In this document: positions 34,862-42,710 of the stretch, in pieces
Position numbering within the stretch: position 1 is the stretch's first letter
Layout of the letters: every line of letters starts with the position of its first letter
NCBI RefSeq assembly: GCF_005233835.1
Contig: NZ_SZQA01000001.1
Coordinates: forward strand, 310,001-374,000
From: Herbidospora galbida
GTDB lineage: Bacteria; Actinomycetota; Actinomycetes; Streptosporangiales; Streptosporangiaceae
Direction of reading: 5' to 3'
DNA length: 64,000 nucleotides
Notes under the pieces: model-generated
What the model was told of the DNA's origin: nothing
The model's database searches: none
Seen by the model: only the letters and a program-made list of their open reading frames with translations
Translations under genes and position numbers: made by a program

Positions 34862-35060
34862 GTGCTCCCCGCTCCTCTGTTGCGGCTCCGCCGTCGGGTC
34901 GCTCCGGCCGCAACCGCGCCGCTCGCCCTGGCCCTGCTCACCCTGTCTCCCGGACGGAGCCGGCCGAGGCCGCCCCCGCCGTCTACGAGCCCAGCATCCG
35001 GCCGCCCCCTGGCAGCACGGCGGCCTGTAGCTCGTCGAGGAGTCCAAGCGGCTCGACTTC
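34862..35060 (+). pseudogene. Remnant of a secreted protein gene (signal peptide only)
   Basis: A GTG after CAGGAGA encodes LPAPLLRLRRR and a hydrophobic core APLALALLTLSP, a clear signal peptide. A frameshift follows; in the next frame AEAAPAVYEPSIRPP looks like the start of a mature enzyme, after which coding is lost. Promoter, operator and ribosome binding site are intact, so the gene body was deleted. Its former identity, probably a glycoside hydrolase judging by the shared operator, cannot be read. Confidence 0.5.
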
Positions 35061-35270
35061 CTGGCCTACTGACAACCAGGCCGACGCGTGGCGCAAGGGA
35101 GTCGTCGTCGCCTCCGAGGACGGCTTCCACCTCGAGGGCGCGGTGTTCGACTACGAACGACGCCGTCAGCAACCCGTCGTGGTCCTGCACCAACGGGATC
35201 TCGAACACGTCCGAAGGGGCCATGACCCGATCTCGGTAGTGCTTCCCCGCTGGTCGACGCCGGTTTCCGG
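35061..35270. other. Decayed sequence, no supported gene
   Basis: Open frames on both strands read protein-like fragments (plus: DAWRKGVVVASEDGFHLEG; minus: DVFEIPLVQDHDGLLTASFV) but neither is complete nor recognised. Probably the far flank of the deletion that removed the secreted enzyme gene. Confidence 0.35.
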
Positions 35271-36563
35271 TCAGGTAGTGCTGCGCAGGTGAGAGGCTCC
35301 GGGACTGAGGGCCAGGACCTGCAGTTTCGTGTTCGCGGCCTCATGAACCTCAGGTGCCAGGGGATCGGCAGTCAACTCCCGCAGACGGGAGCGGACTGCG
35401 GCCGTATCCGGCGCTGCCTCACACGCGCGCTGCTGAACCATCGGCTCGCAATCGTCAAGTCCCTCGACCACGACGGCTTCGGCTTCATGCGGCGCACATC
35501 CCCGAAGCCCGTCCAGGAACGCTTCCCGGGCAAGTGAATGAACCGTGCCTTCCCACGCGGCCACGAGCTCGCTCGCGGCTTCTCGGATCCCCAACCGGCC
35601 CAGGCCTCGTGCCGGAACCTCGGCAGCGCACCATTCTCCAGCGGCGACTGTGCGGTGCAACGCGGCCAGCAACACCGGCGCATCGCCCCGGTCACCGACC
35701 TCTGCCACCACACACTCCCCGAACGCGACGAGCGTGTCGTCGCCGCTGCCGATCCACGTGCGGGCGCGTGGCAGCGCGTCTGGCCCAAGGTGGTGGAGCG
35801 CCTGTTGGACACCAGGCAGCCACCCGGCCGCGTTGCGTAGGCCGGGGTCTTCGGCGAAGTCGAAGACGATGCGATCGCCGCGCCTGCCCAGTTCCTCCAG
35901 CGCCCGCCGCCGCCCGGAGCCGCCGGCAGCGACAAGCCCGATCAGGTCTTCGTTGTCGATGGCGACGATTTCGGGTCGTGTGTCGCGCCTGGCCGGTCCG
36001 GGTGAACGGGAGGCCTTGAGCTCGTCGACGATTCGCCGGACCCGCGGCTGGGACTGCGCGAACGTCGTCCACGGCTCCGTGTCGCACCAGATCGCCTGTG
36101 CAAGCTGGGCATCGTCGCGGTTGGCGATGATGTCGTCAGCGAGCCCGTCCCAGACGGCGGGAAGCTTCATCGCCCCGCTATCGCCGATCGCCTCCAGTGC
36201 CATGGACCAGTGCGGCCCGTCGATCGCGTACCCGCGCAGCACGGCCGCCGCGTCGAGTCGACCGACCATCAGAAGCAGGGCGAGGACCTGCAAGGCAAGC
36301 TCAACCGGTTCGGCGTCCTCGCCGTCGTATGTGAGCAGGTGCTGTTGGATCGGCGCCAGTGGCAGGTCGAGCCGAGCGATGAGACCGGCGAGGTAGCTGT
36401 CGCGTTGATCAAATTGACGGTCCCAGCGCGTGTCCGTGATCACGCACTCATACACCGCGTCGGCGGCGCCGGGGACGGTCGATGCGCGATGCACTGCGGC
36501 ACCGCGTCCCCGTTGGAGCTGACCGCGGAACGAGGCCGGACTGTCATACTCGATCATCGACAT
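35271..36563 (-). CDS. HEAT-repeat-like protein, unknown function
   Basis: The 430-residue protein is taken from ATG 36563 (MSMIEYDSPASF); upstream of this the frame does not look coding. It has no signal peptide or transmembrane segment. The C-terminal 220 residues form alternating helices with HEAT/Armadillo character: GGSGRRRALEELGRRGDRIV, GECVVAEVGDRGDAPVLLAA and a last helix pair with VHEAANTKLQVLAL. The N-terminal half is helical with Asp/Trp-rich loops. It is probably a protein-interaction scaffold. A Tn3 transposase relic and a decayed repeat protein gene lie upstream. Confidence 0.65.
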   Translation of the reverse strand: MSMIEYDSPASFRGQLQRGRGAAVHRASTVPGAADAVYECVITDTRWDRQFDQRDSYLAGLIARLDLPLAPIQQHLLTYDGEDAEPVELALQVLALLLMVGRLDAAAVLRGYAIDGPHWSMALEAIGDSGAMKLPAVWDGLADDIIANRDDAQLAQAIWCDTEPWTTFAQSQPRVRRIVDELKASRSPGPARRDTRPEIVAIDNEDLIGLVAAGGSGRRRALEELGRRGDRIVFDFAEDPGLRNAAGWLPGVQQALHHLGPDALPRARTWIGSGDDTLVAFGECVVAEVGDRGDAPVLLAALHRTVAAGEWCAAEVPARGLGRLGIREAASELVAAWEGTVHSLAREAFLDGLRGCAPHEAEAVVVEGLDDCEPMVQQRACEAAPDTAAVRSRLRELTADPLAPEVHEAANTKLQVLALSPGASHLRSTT

Positions 36564-36626
36564 GCAGTATCCCCGTGCTGGAGGCGCTGAGCGAGCGAAT
36601 AGCGCCATGGCCATGACGCCCGGGGT

Positions 36627-37090
36627 GTGACGTCGATCGATCGCACCGCCTACCCGACGTTCAAGCGGATGGCGTCGCGTGATCCGGCCGACGCGTTCAC
36701 CCCGTCGGACGACGAGATCGAGTGGGCGCGGGGCAGGTCCTCGACCGACGCGCATCTGCCGGCCCTGATGGTGTGGCTCAAGAGCCACCGACGCCTGGCT
36801 AGTTCCCAAGGCTGGAGGACGTACCGGACGCCGTTGTCGGACATTGATGGTGGCGGATCCGGCAACCGGGCGCAGCGGCTTCGACAAGCTGACGGATCCG
36901 CCGAAGGCGGCGAGCCCGACGAAGTTCAAGCAGCTCCTGGAGCACACGCGGTGGCTGGGCTCCTTCGGCCCCACCGCGCCTCCGGGACGTCGTCAACGCT
37001 TTCGCGGCCCTGGACGTGGCGCGGATGTGGAGCGACGGATCGGTGGCCGCGGTCGACGGCTCGCAGATCGAGACGTGGATCAGGGAATAA
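36627..37090 (+). pseudogene. Internally deleted Tn3-family transposase relic
   Basis: From GTG 36627 the frame reads MTSIDRTAYPTFKRMASRDP, then FTPSDDEIEWARGRSSTDAH and ALMVWLKSHRRL, the standard N-terminus (DUF4158) of Tn3-family transposases. A second frame gives FDKLTDPPKAASPTKFKQLL. A third ends RMWSDGSVAAVDGSQIETWI, around the first catalytic Asp. About 250 residues between these blocks and the whole C-terminal half are missing. The end overlaps the 3' end of the decayed gene on the other strand by 11 bases. No terminal inverted repeats were found. Confidence 0.75.
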
Positions 37091-38059
37091 GCTCTCGCAT
37101 CGCGGCGAGCGGCAACGACGGGTTAGCGGCCGCGGCCTCTACTACCTGCCAGTCTTCGTCGTGGAGTAGTTCGACGATCGCCGAGAGCGGCAAGGCGGGG
37201 TGGCGGGCGGCCAAGGGTCTGGCCCGGCGATCGTCGAGGCAGGCCAGCAGCGCCACGGCCGTGGCCCTGGGATGCCGAGCGATCTCGCGGAACGCCTTCT
37301 GCACCGGCGGCCGGTGCTGAGCGAGGTCCTCCAGCAACCGGGCCGTGGCGTCCGGGTTTGACGGCCACTCTCGCCAGCACCCGCGCACCGTGGCGTGCGA
37401 CCATCGCACGGAGCTGCGCCTCGGACAGGCCCGGGTGCGGCGCGACGGACGTGACCACCTTCGCATCGGGATCGTCGGCGAGCGCGCCGCGGATCTCGGG
37501 TGACGGGTCGCGCCGCTGGGCGAGCAGCATGCGTACCGCCGGGATCGCTGACGCGGCCAGTGCCATGATCTCGGCCCCAGAGGCAGATGCGATGCGCGGC
37601 AGGAGTACCTGGCCGATCCGGGTGTTGCCTGCGACGTCGGACAGAACGTCGAGCGGCACCTCGGGATGGTGGGCGAGTCGACGCCGGACGTCGTGGCCCC
37701 GATCGGTGGCCAGGGCGCGGATCAGGTTCTCGCCGATCGAGGGGTTGCCCGCGAGCGTTGCGCGCACCCAAGGGATGGGCGCCCGGCGGCGGTGGGCAGT
37801 CAGATCGTTCGCAGTTCGGATCGTGAACGAAAGGGACCGGTTCTCGATCACAGACCACGCAGGACCGCGCCGACGGCAGCCCGTCACCGGTCAGCAACGA
37901 CGCCAGTACAGTTGGCGGCGTCCCTTCGTTGGCCGCCACCGAACGACGAACATCGGCATGCGAATGCGCCGCAAGCTCGCCGGCGATGTCCGCGGGCGCC
38001 CACAGCGCGAGCTCAGTGACCACCCGGACATCGGGGTCGGAGCCGAGTGTCTGCATCAC
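37080..38059 (-). pseudogene. Leucine-rich-variant (LRV) repeat protein gene with two frameshifts
   Basis: Three frames join into one protein. The first (from 38059) has VVTELALWAPADIAGELAAH and a four-Cys cluster CVVCDRE..DPNCERSDC typical of LRV proteins that bind an Fe4S4 cluster. The second (about 37800-37420) has VRATLAGNPSIGENLIRALA and LAHHPEVPLDVLSDVAGN. The third (to 37080) has AANPSLPLAAMRELIP. The repeat units AxxPxxPxxxLxxL are clear in all frames. At least two indels are needed, so it is decayed rather than missequenced. Its 3' end meets the Tn3 relic. Confidence 0.7.
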
Positions 38060-38080
38060 ATCCGATGAAGACCCCCGCCG

Positions 38081-38650
38081 TCAGTGCCAGGTGACCTCAC
38101 CGTTTCGCAGGTCGTCGAGCAGCCTCCGTACGTACTCCGCCTCCGCCGCCACCACCGCCCGCTGATATTCGGTCTCCACCAGGAACACCCGCGGCAGGAA
38201 GTTCGCGCCGTCCGCGAGTTCGGCGTCGAGGGCCGCCGCTCTGGTCTCCAGGGCGGTGAGCCGTTCGGTCAGCGCCTCGACGGCCTCGGGGACGGTCAGC
38301 ACCGGCAGGAAGGCCAGGGCCGCCGGGAACTCCGGGAACTCGCGTTTGGGGACGGCGAGCATGGTGCGCATCCACTCCCGCAGCGTGTCGCGGCCGGCGG
38401 GGGTGGGTTCGTAGACGGTGCGCTCGGGGCGGTTCTCGTCGCGGGTCGTCGTCTGGACGGCGATCAGGCCGTCGCGGAGCAGGCGGTCGATCGTCTGGTA
38501 GACGCTGTTGCGCTGCGCGACGTTGACGACGTCGTCCTTGTGGCGCTCCTTGATCAGTTGCTGCATGCGGTAGGCGTGCATCGGCATCTCCACGACGAGT
38601 GAGAGGACCGCCATCGCCAGAGGTGATCGCCGGGATGTCATGACGGCCAT
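38081..38650 (-). CDS. PadR-family transcriptional regulator
   Basis: The 189-residue protein begins MAVMTSRRSPLAMAVLSLVV and continues HAYRMQQLIKER and SVYQTIDRLLRDGLI, the PadR winged helix. The wing ERTVYEPTPAGRDTLREWM and the long C-terminal helical domain (about 100-189) follow. Two ATGs (38650, 38641) are possible; the first is kept. It is divergent from a flavin monooxygenase with 34 bases between starts and very probably represses it. Confidence 0.88.
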   Translation of the reverse strand: MAVMTSRRSPLAMAVLSLVVEMPMHAYRMQQLIKERHKDDVVNVAQRNSVYQTIDRLLRDGLIAVQTTTRDENRPERTVYEPTPAGRDTLREWMRTMLAVPKREFPEFPAALAFLPVLTVPEAVEALTERLTALETRAAALDAELADGANFLPRVFLVETEYQRAVVAAEAEYVRRLLDDLRNGEVTWH

Positions 38651-38672
38651 CGTATTTGTTAGTCATTTTATG

Positions 38673-38689
38673 TATAGTCATAGTATGAC
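38673..38689 (+). promoter_or_regulatory. -10 element and palindrome at the monooxygenase start
   Basis: TATAGT (38673-38678) lies seven bases before the ATG at 38685, implying a leaderless message. GTCATAGTATGAC (38677-38689), a perfect five-base inverted repeat with three-base spacer, overlaps both the -10 box and the start codon; AGTCAT is also repeated directly at 38661-38666. Probably the PadR operator. Confidence 0.5.
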
Positions 38690-39848
38690 CAAGGATGCAT
38701 TGATCATCGGTGGCGGTATCGCGGGGCCGGTCACGGCCATGGCACTCCGGAAGGCCGGGCTCGGGGTCCGGCTCTTCGAGGCGTACGACCGGGGCTCCGA
38801 CGGCGTCGGGGCGTTCCTGACCCTGGCTCAGAACGGGCTCGAGGCGCTGAAGGTCCTCGACCTGCACGACCTCGTGGCCGACCTCGGGATGGACACGCCC
38901 GAGGGGGTGATGGTCAACGCGAAGGGCCGCGAACTGGCCGTCATCCCGCAACCGAGCCGGACGCTCCGGCGGGGCGACCTCTACCGGACGCTCCGCGACG
39001 AGGCCGTCCGGCGCGGGGTGAGCGTCGAATACGGCAGACGGCTGACGGACGCGGGCGTCGTCGGCGGCGGCGTACAGGCCCGGTTCGAAGACGGGACCAC
39101 GGCGGACGGCGCGCTGCTCATCGGCGCCGACGGCCTCTGGTCGCGGACCCGCACGATCATCGATCCCGGCGCGCCGAGGCCCCGGCACCTGGGGCTGCTC
39201 AACACGGGCGGGTTCGCCGAGGGGGTGCGCGTGCCGGGGCGGCCCGGCGTCAGCCACTTCGTGTTCGGGCGGCGCTGCTTCTTCGGGTACCTGATCCACC
39301 CGAACGGCGAGGTCTGGTGGTTCGCCAACCCGGCCAGTCCCAAGGAGCCGACGGCCGCCGACCTGGCCGCTGTCACTCCGTCGGCGCTCATCGATCTGTT
39401 CCGCGACGACACCGGGCCGATGCGCGACATCATCGCGGCCACGCCCCACGTCATGCCGGCCTGGAACACCTACGACCTGCCGACCGTTCCGACCTGGTCG
39501 AACTCCCACATGGTGATCGTCGGCGACGCCGCCCACGCGACCTCGCCGTCGTCGGGGCAGGGCGCGTCGATGGCGATCGAGGACGCGGTCGTCCTGGCCA
39601 AGTGCCTGCGCGACCACGAGACGCCGGAGGCGTTCGCCGTCTACGAACGGCAGCGCCGGGCGCGCGTGGAGCGGATCGTCGCGCAGGGCAAACGCAACGG
39701 CGGCGGAAAGGCGCCCGGTCCGGTCGGCGCCTACCTCCGCGACCTGTTCCTGCCGGTGGTGCTACGGCAGGTGGCGAAACGAGGGTCGCTCTCCTGGATG
39801 TACGACCACCGCATCACCTGGGACGAGTCCGCTCAGCGCTTGGCGTAG
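38685..39848 (+). CDS. FAD-dependent aromatic-ring-type monooxygenase
   Basis: The 387-residue group A flavoprotein is taken from the ATG beginning MTKDALIIGGGIAGP. FAD motifs are IIGGGIAGPVTAMALRKAG (GxGxxG), the DG motif LLIGADGLWSRTR (about 145-157) and the GD motif VIVGDAAHATSPSSGQGASM (about 282-301). It resembles PHBH-fold hydroxylases and TetX-like enzymes. NAD(P)H and O2 are used to hydroxylate a phenolic or polyketide substrate. Substrate unknown; the PadR neighbour suggests induction by a phenolic or an antibiotic-like compound. Its 3' end overlaps the convergent gene by 16 bases. Confidence 0.88.
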   Translation: MTKDALIIGGGIAGPVTAMALRKAGLGVRLFEAYDRGSDGVGAFLTLAQNGLEALKVLDLHDLVADLGMDTPEGVMVNAKGRELAVIPQPSRTLRRGDLYRTLRDEAVRRGVSVEYGRRLTDAGVVGGGVQARFEDGTTADGALLIGADGLWSRTRTIIDPGAPRPRHLGLLNTGGFAEGVRVPGRPGVSHFVFGRRCFFGYLIHPNGEVWWFANPASPKEPTAADLAAVTPSALIDLFRDDTGPMRDIIAATPHVMPAWNTYDLPTVPTWSNSHMVIVGDAAHATSPSSGQGASMAIEDAVVLAKCLRDHETPEAFAVYERQRRARVERIVAQGKRNGGGKAPGPVGAYLRDLFLPVVLRQVAKRGSLSWMYDHRITWDESAQRLA

Positions 39849-40417
39849 AGCTTCTTCAGCTTGGCCACGGCCTTCTTGGTGTTCTTCACAGTGGTCGGCC
39901 AGGTCGAGTGGCCCTTGGCGGACTTGCCCTGGTAGACGATCACTCCGCTCTTGTACGCCACCAACACGAACTCCGACACGAAGGCCGGGACGTAGTTGAA
40001 GGAGATCTCGAACGCGTAGGTCGCGTCGCCCAGGTTGGCGACCTTCTTCCGCTTGAAGACGTGCTTCCGGTGGAGCGTGGTCTGCCCGTCACAGGCCGGC
40101 CAGACCTTCGAGGCGGCGGACTTCATAATCTTGATCGTGGCGGCGTCGCCGGTGAAGACCTGCTGCAGCGCGGCGACCTTCCCGACCGTCGTCACCGTGG
40201 GGTGACTTCCGCCGAAGACCTCGTCGTAGGCCTTGAGGGCGTCCATGCAGCGGGCGTTGTCGACCCAGAACCGGGACACGATCCCCGCGTCCGACTCCCC
40301 CACGAGCACCGCCGTGCCCTTCCCGAAGTCCTTCTTGGTCAGCAGAGCCTGCTTGAGCTCCGCCGTCGACAGCGGCGCCACCGCCAGCGCACCCGCCAGG
40401 ACCAGTGCCGTGATCAT
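39833..40417 (-). CDS. Secreted protein, unknown function
   Basis: The 194-residue protein starts at ATG 40417 after AGGAGA; the frame is open further up to 40468. A short signal peptide (1-20, MITALVLAGALAVAP) precedes a mature domain with ELKQALLTKKDFGKG, two Cys (DNARCMDAL, VWPACDGQ) likely disulfide-bonded, and a Lys-rich C-terminus. The layout resembles PknH-type or sensor-like extracellular domains of actinobacteria, but the match is by eye and weak. Confidence 0.7.
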   Translation of the reverse strand: MITALVLAGALAVAPLSTAELKQALLTKKDFGKGTAVLVGESDAGIVSRFWVDNARCMDALKAYDEVFGGSHPTVTTVGKVAALQQVFTGDAATIKIMKSAASKVWPACDGQTTLHRKHVFKRKKVANLGDATYAFEISFNYVPAFVSEFVLVAYKSGVIVYQGKSAKGHSTWPTTVKNTKKAVAKLKKLYAKR

Positions 40418-40594
40418 CCTCTGTCTCCTCGTGCGCGCCAGGGGGTGGTGGGAGGACGGTAGCGGCACCCGAGCCCTTGATCAACTGGGGATTGAAAGGT
40501 TCAGGGCTGACCTGGGGGTTCGTCGGGTCGACTTGCCGGGGGCGGGTCTTCTGAGGTGACGATCGGGGGTCGGTCTTCGCGTCTTGGGGGTGCC

Positions 40595-42316
40595 ATGAGG
40601 CTCCTGCGCGTGCTTGTCGGGGTCATGCTCGTGTTCGTCGTTCTTCCGGGGGTGGCCTGGGCCGCTCCGGGATGTGCGGTGACCTACAGGGCTGATTCGT
40701 GGCCGGGAGGGTTCACCGCGACGGTCACCGTCAAGAACACCGGTGATCGGATCGACGGCTGGGCGCTGCGGTTCGACTTCGCGGCCGGGCAGACGATCAC
40801 CCATGGCTGGTCGGCGCGGTGGAGCCAGGCCGGGACCCGGGTTCAGGCCCTGAACGAGCCGCACAACCGGGTGCTCGCGCCGGGCGCGACGGTGACCATC
40901 GGCTTCAACGGCCGCTGGAGCGGCGGCAACCCCGCTCCCACCCAGTTCACCCTGAACGGCACCAGCTGCGGCGGGCCGCCCTCGCCAAGCCCGTCGCCGT
41001 CCCCGTCCCCGTCTCCTTCACCGAGTCCGTCGCCCAGCCCGTCGCCGTCCCCTTCGCCTTCGCCCTCGCCTTCGCGGGTCGACAATCCTTACCTCGGGGC
41101 GCGCGGCTACCTGAACCCCGACTACGTCGCGAACGTCAACGCCGCCGCGACCGCCGCGGGCGGGGACGTCGGCACCGCGATGCGGAAGGTCGCGTTCCAG
41201 CCGACCGCCCTGTGGCTGGACTCCGTGGCGGCGATCGGGTCGATCAGGGGCGGACTGGGGCTGCGGGAGCACCTGGAACGGGCTCTGGTCCAGTCGCTGT
41301 CGCAGGGGAACATGGATCCCGTCGTCGTGACGCTCGTGCTGAGCGATCTTCCGGGCAAGGAGTGCTCGTCGTGGTGGTCCACGGCGGAGTTCCCCATGAC
41401 GGCCGACGGGCTGGCGGCGTACAGGAACCAGTTCGTGGACCCCATCGCGGCGATCCTGGCCGACCCCCGCTACGCCCGGCTCAGGATCGTCACCCTGGTC
41501 GAGCCGGAGACGCTGGGCAACATGGTCTCCTGGCCCCAGGAGACCCCGTGCGTGGAAGCGCGCACCTCCGGGGTGTACCTCCAGGGGATCAGGCAGGCCA
41601 TCACGGCCCTCGGGGCGGTCCCCAACGTCTACGTCTACCTCGACGCCGCCAGGTCCTCGGTCGCCGGGTGGACCGAGGTGTCCGGGCCGTTCGTCGACCT
41701 GCTCGCGGAGGTCGTCGAAGGAACGCCGGGAGTGCACGGGTTCGTCACCAACGTCGCCAACTACGTCCCGGTGGACGAGATCTTCCTCCCGGACACCGCC
41801 AAGCTGGTCGCCGGCCAGCCGCTGTACTGGACCCGGTGGGTCGACTGGAATCCCCACATCGACGAGGACGACTACACCCGCTTCCTGCGCGCCGCCCTCA
41901 TCGAGGCGGGGTTCCCGGCGGACATCGGCATGCTGATCGACACCTCGCGCAACGGCTGGGGCGGGTCCGCCAGGCCGACCGCCGTCAGCACCTCCTTCGA
42001 CGTCAACACCTACGTCGACCAGTCGAGGCTCGACCGGCGCATCAACCGCTACAACTGGTGCAACCAGCTCAACGCGGGCATCGGCGAACGTCCGGCCGCC
42101 GCTCCGAGACCCGGGGTGGACGCCTTCATCTGGGCCAGGCCGCCGGGTGAGTCGGACGGCGCGAGCGACGGGCCCAACCGCTGGTGCGACCCGACTTACG
42201 CCCCGCCGATCGGGTCGTACCGGCCGTCGGGAGCGACGCCGGGCGGGCCGGGCTACGGGATCTTCTGGCCGTCCTACTTCCGGGATCTCGTCCGGAACGC
42301 CTATCCGCCGCTCTGA
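40595..42316 (+). CDS. Secreted GH6 cellulase with N-terminal CBM2
   Basis: The 573-residue protein starts at ATG 40595 after GGGGGTG. A signal peptide (1-24) precedes a family 2 cellulose-binding module (about 25-125) with the Cys27-Cys125 pair and surface tryptophans 36, 56 and 72. A Pro-Ser linker (about 127-160) leads to a GH6 catalytic domain (about 161-573) with VTLVLSDLPGKECSSW near the catalytic Asp and VYVYLDAARSSVAGW. Domain length and order match exocellulases of the Thermobifida Cel6B type. It probably releases cellobiose from cellulose chain ends. No CelR box is seen upstream, unlike the other polysaccharidase genes. Confidence 0.93.
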   Translation: MRLLRVLVGVMLVFVVLPGVAWAAPGCAVTYRADSWPGGFTATVTVKNTGDRIDGWALRFDFAAGQTITHGWSARWSQAGTRVQALNEPHNRVLAPGATVTIGFNGRWSGGNPAPTQFTLNGTSCGGPPSPSPSPSPSPSPSPSPSPSPSPSPSPSPSPSRVDNPYLGARGYLNPDYVANVNAAATAAGGDVGTAMRKVAFQPTALWLDSVAAIGSIRGGLGLREHLERALVQSLSQGNMDPVVVTLVLSDLPGKECSSWWSTAEFPMTADGLAAYRNQFVDPIAAILADPRYARLRIVTLVEPETLGNMVSWPQETPCVEARTSGVYLQGIRQAITALGAVPNVYVYLDAARSSVAGWTEVSGPFVDLLAEVVEGTPGVHGFVTNVANYVPVDEIFLPDTAKLVAGQPLYWTRWVDWNPHIDEDDYTRFLRAALIEAGFPADIGMLIDTSRNGWGGSARPTAVSTSFDVNTYVDQSRLDRRINRYNWCNQLNAGIGERPAAAPRPGVDAFIWARPPGESDGASDGPNRWCDPTYAPPIGSYRPSGATPGGPGYGIFWPSYFRDLVRNAYPPL

Positions 42317-42710
42317 CGAGCGGCGGGTTACGCACGATCCGGTCCCAGGTCGATCTCGGCGCTTGTTTCGGAGGGCTCCTGGTGTCGCCGCCGTCGCGGG
42401 CGCGCTGCTATCGCTGATCGCCTTCACCCTCAACCCGGCGCTCGCCTTCGGCGCGCTCGTCCTGGGCGCGGGGGCGGCGCTGGGCCAGGTCCTCGCCGGC
42501 GTCCTCCTCATCGGCGCCCTGGTCCAGGTGGTGTTCCTCGCCCCGGGGATCGCAATCGTGATCTACGGTCTGGTCCGGGTCCGGCCGTCCCTGTCAGCGC
42601 TCGCGGGCTGCGCCGGCGCCGGTCTCCTCACTTGTCGCCACGGCGCTGACCAGCCGATATATCTCGCCTATAACGTCATGGCGCAGAGTGGTGCCCGTCA
42701 GGTCGGCCGA
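42317..42710. other. Intergenic stretch with membrane-protein relic
   Basis: Between 42371 and 42620 the plus strand reads GVAAVAGALLSLIAFTLNPA, LAFGALVLGAGAALGQVLAG and FLAPGIAIVIYGLVRVRP: two or three hydrophobic helices without start codon, ribosome binding site or stop of their own. Probably a fragment of a lost membrane protein. Nothing else is seen. Confidence 0.4.
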
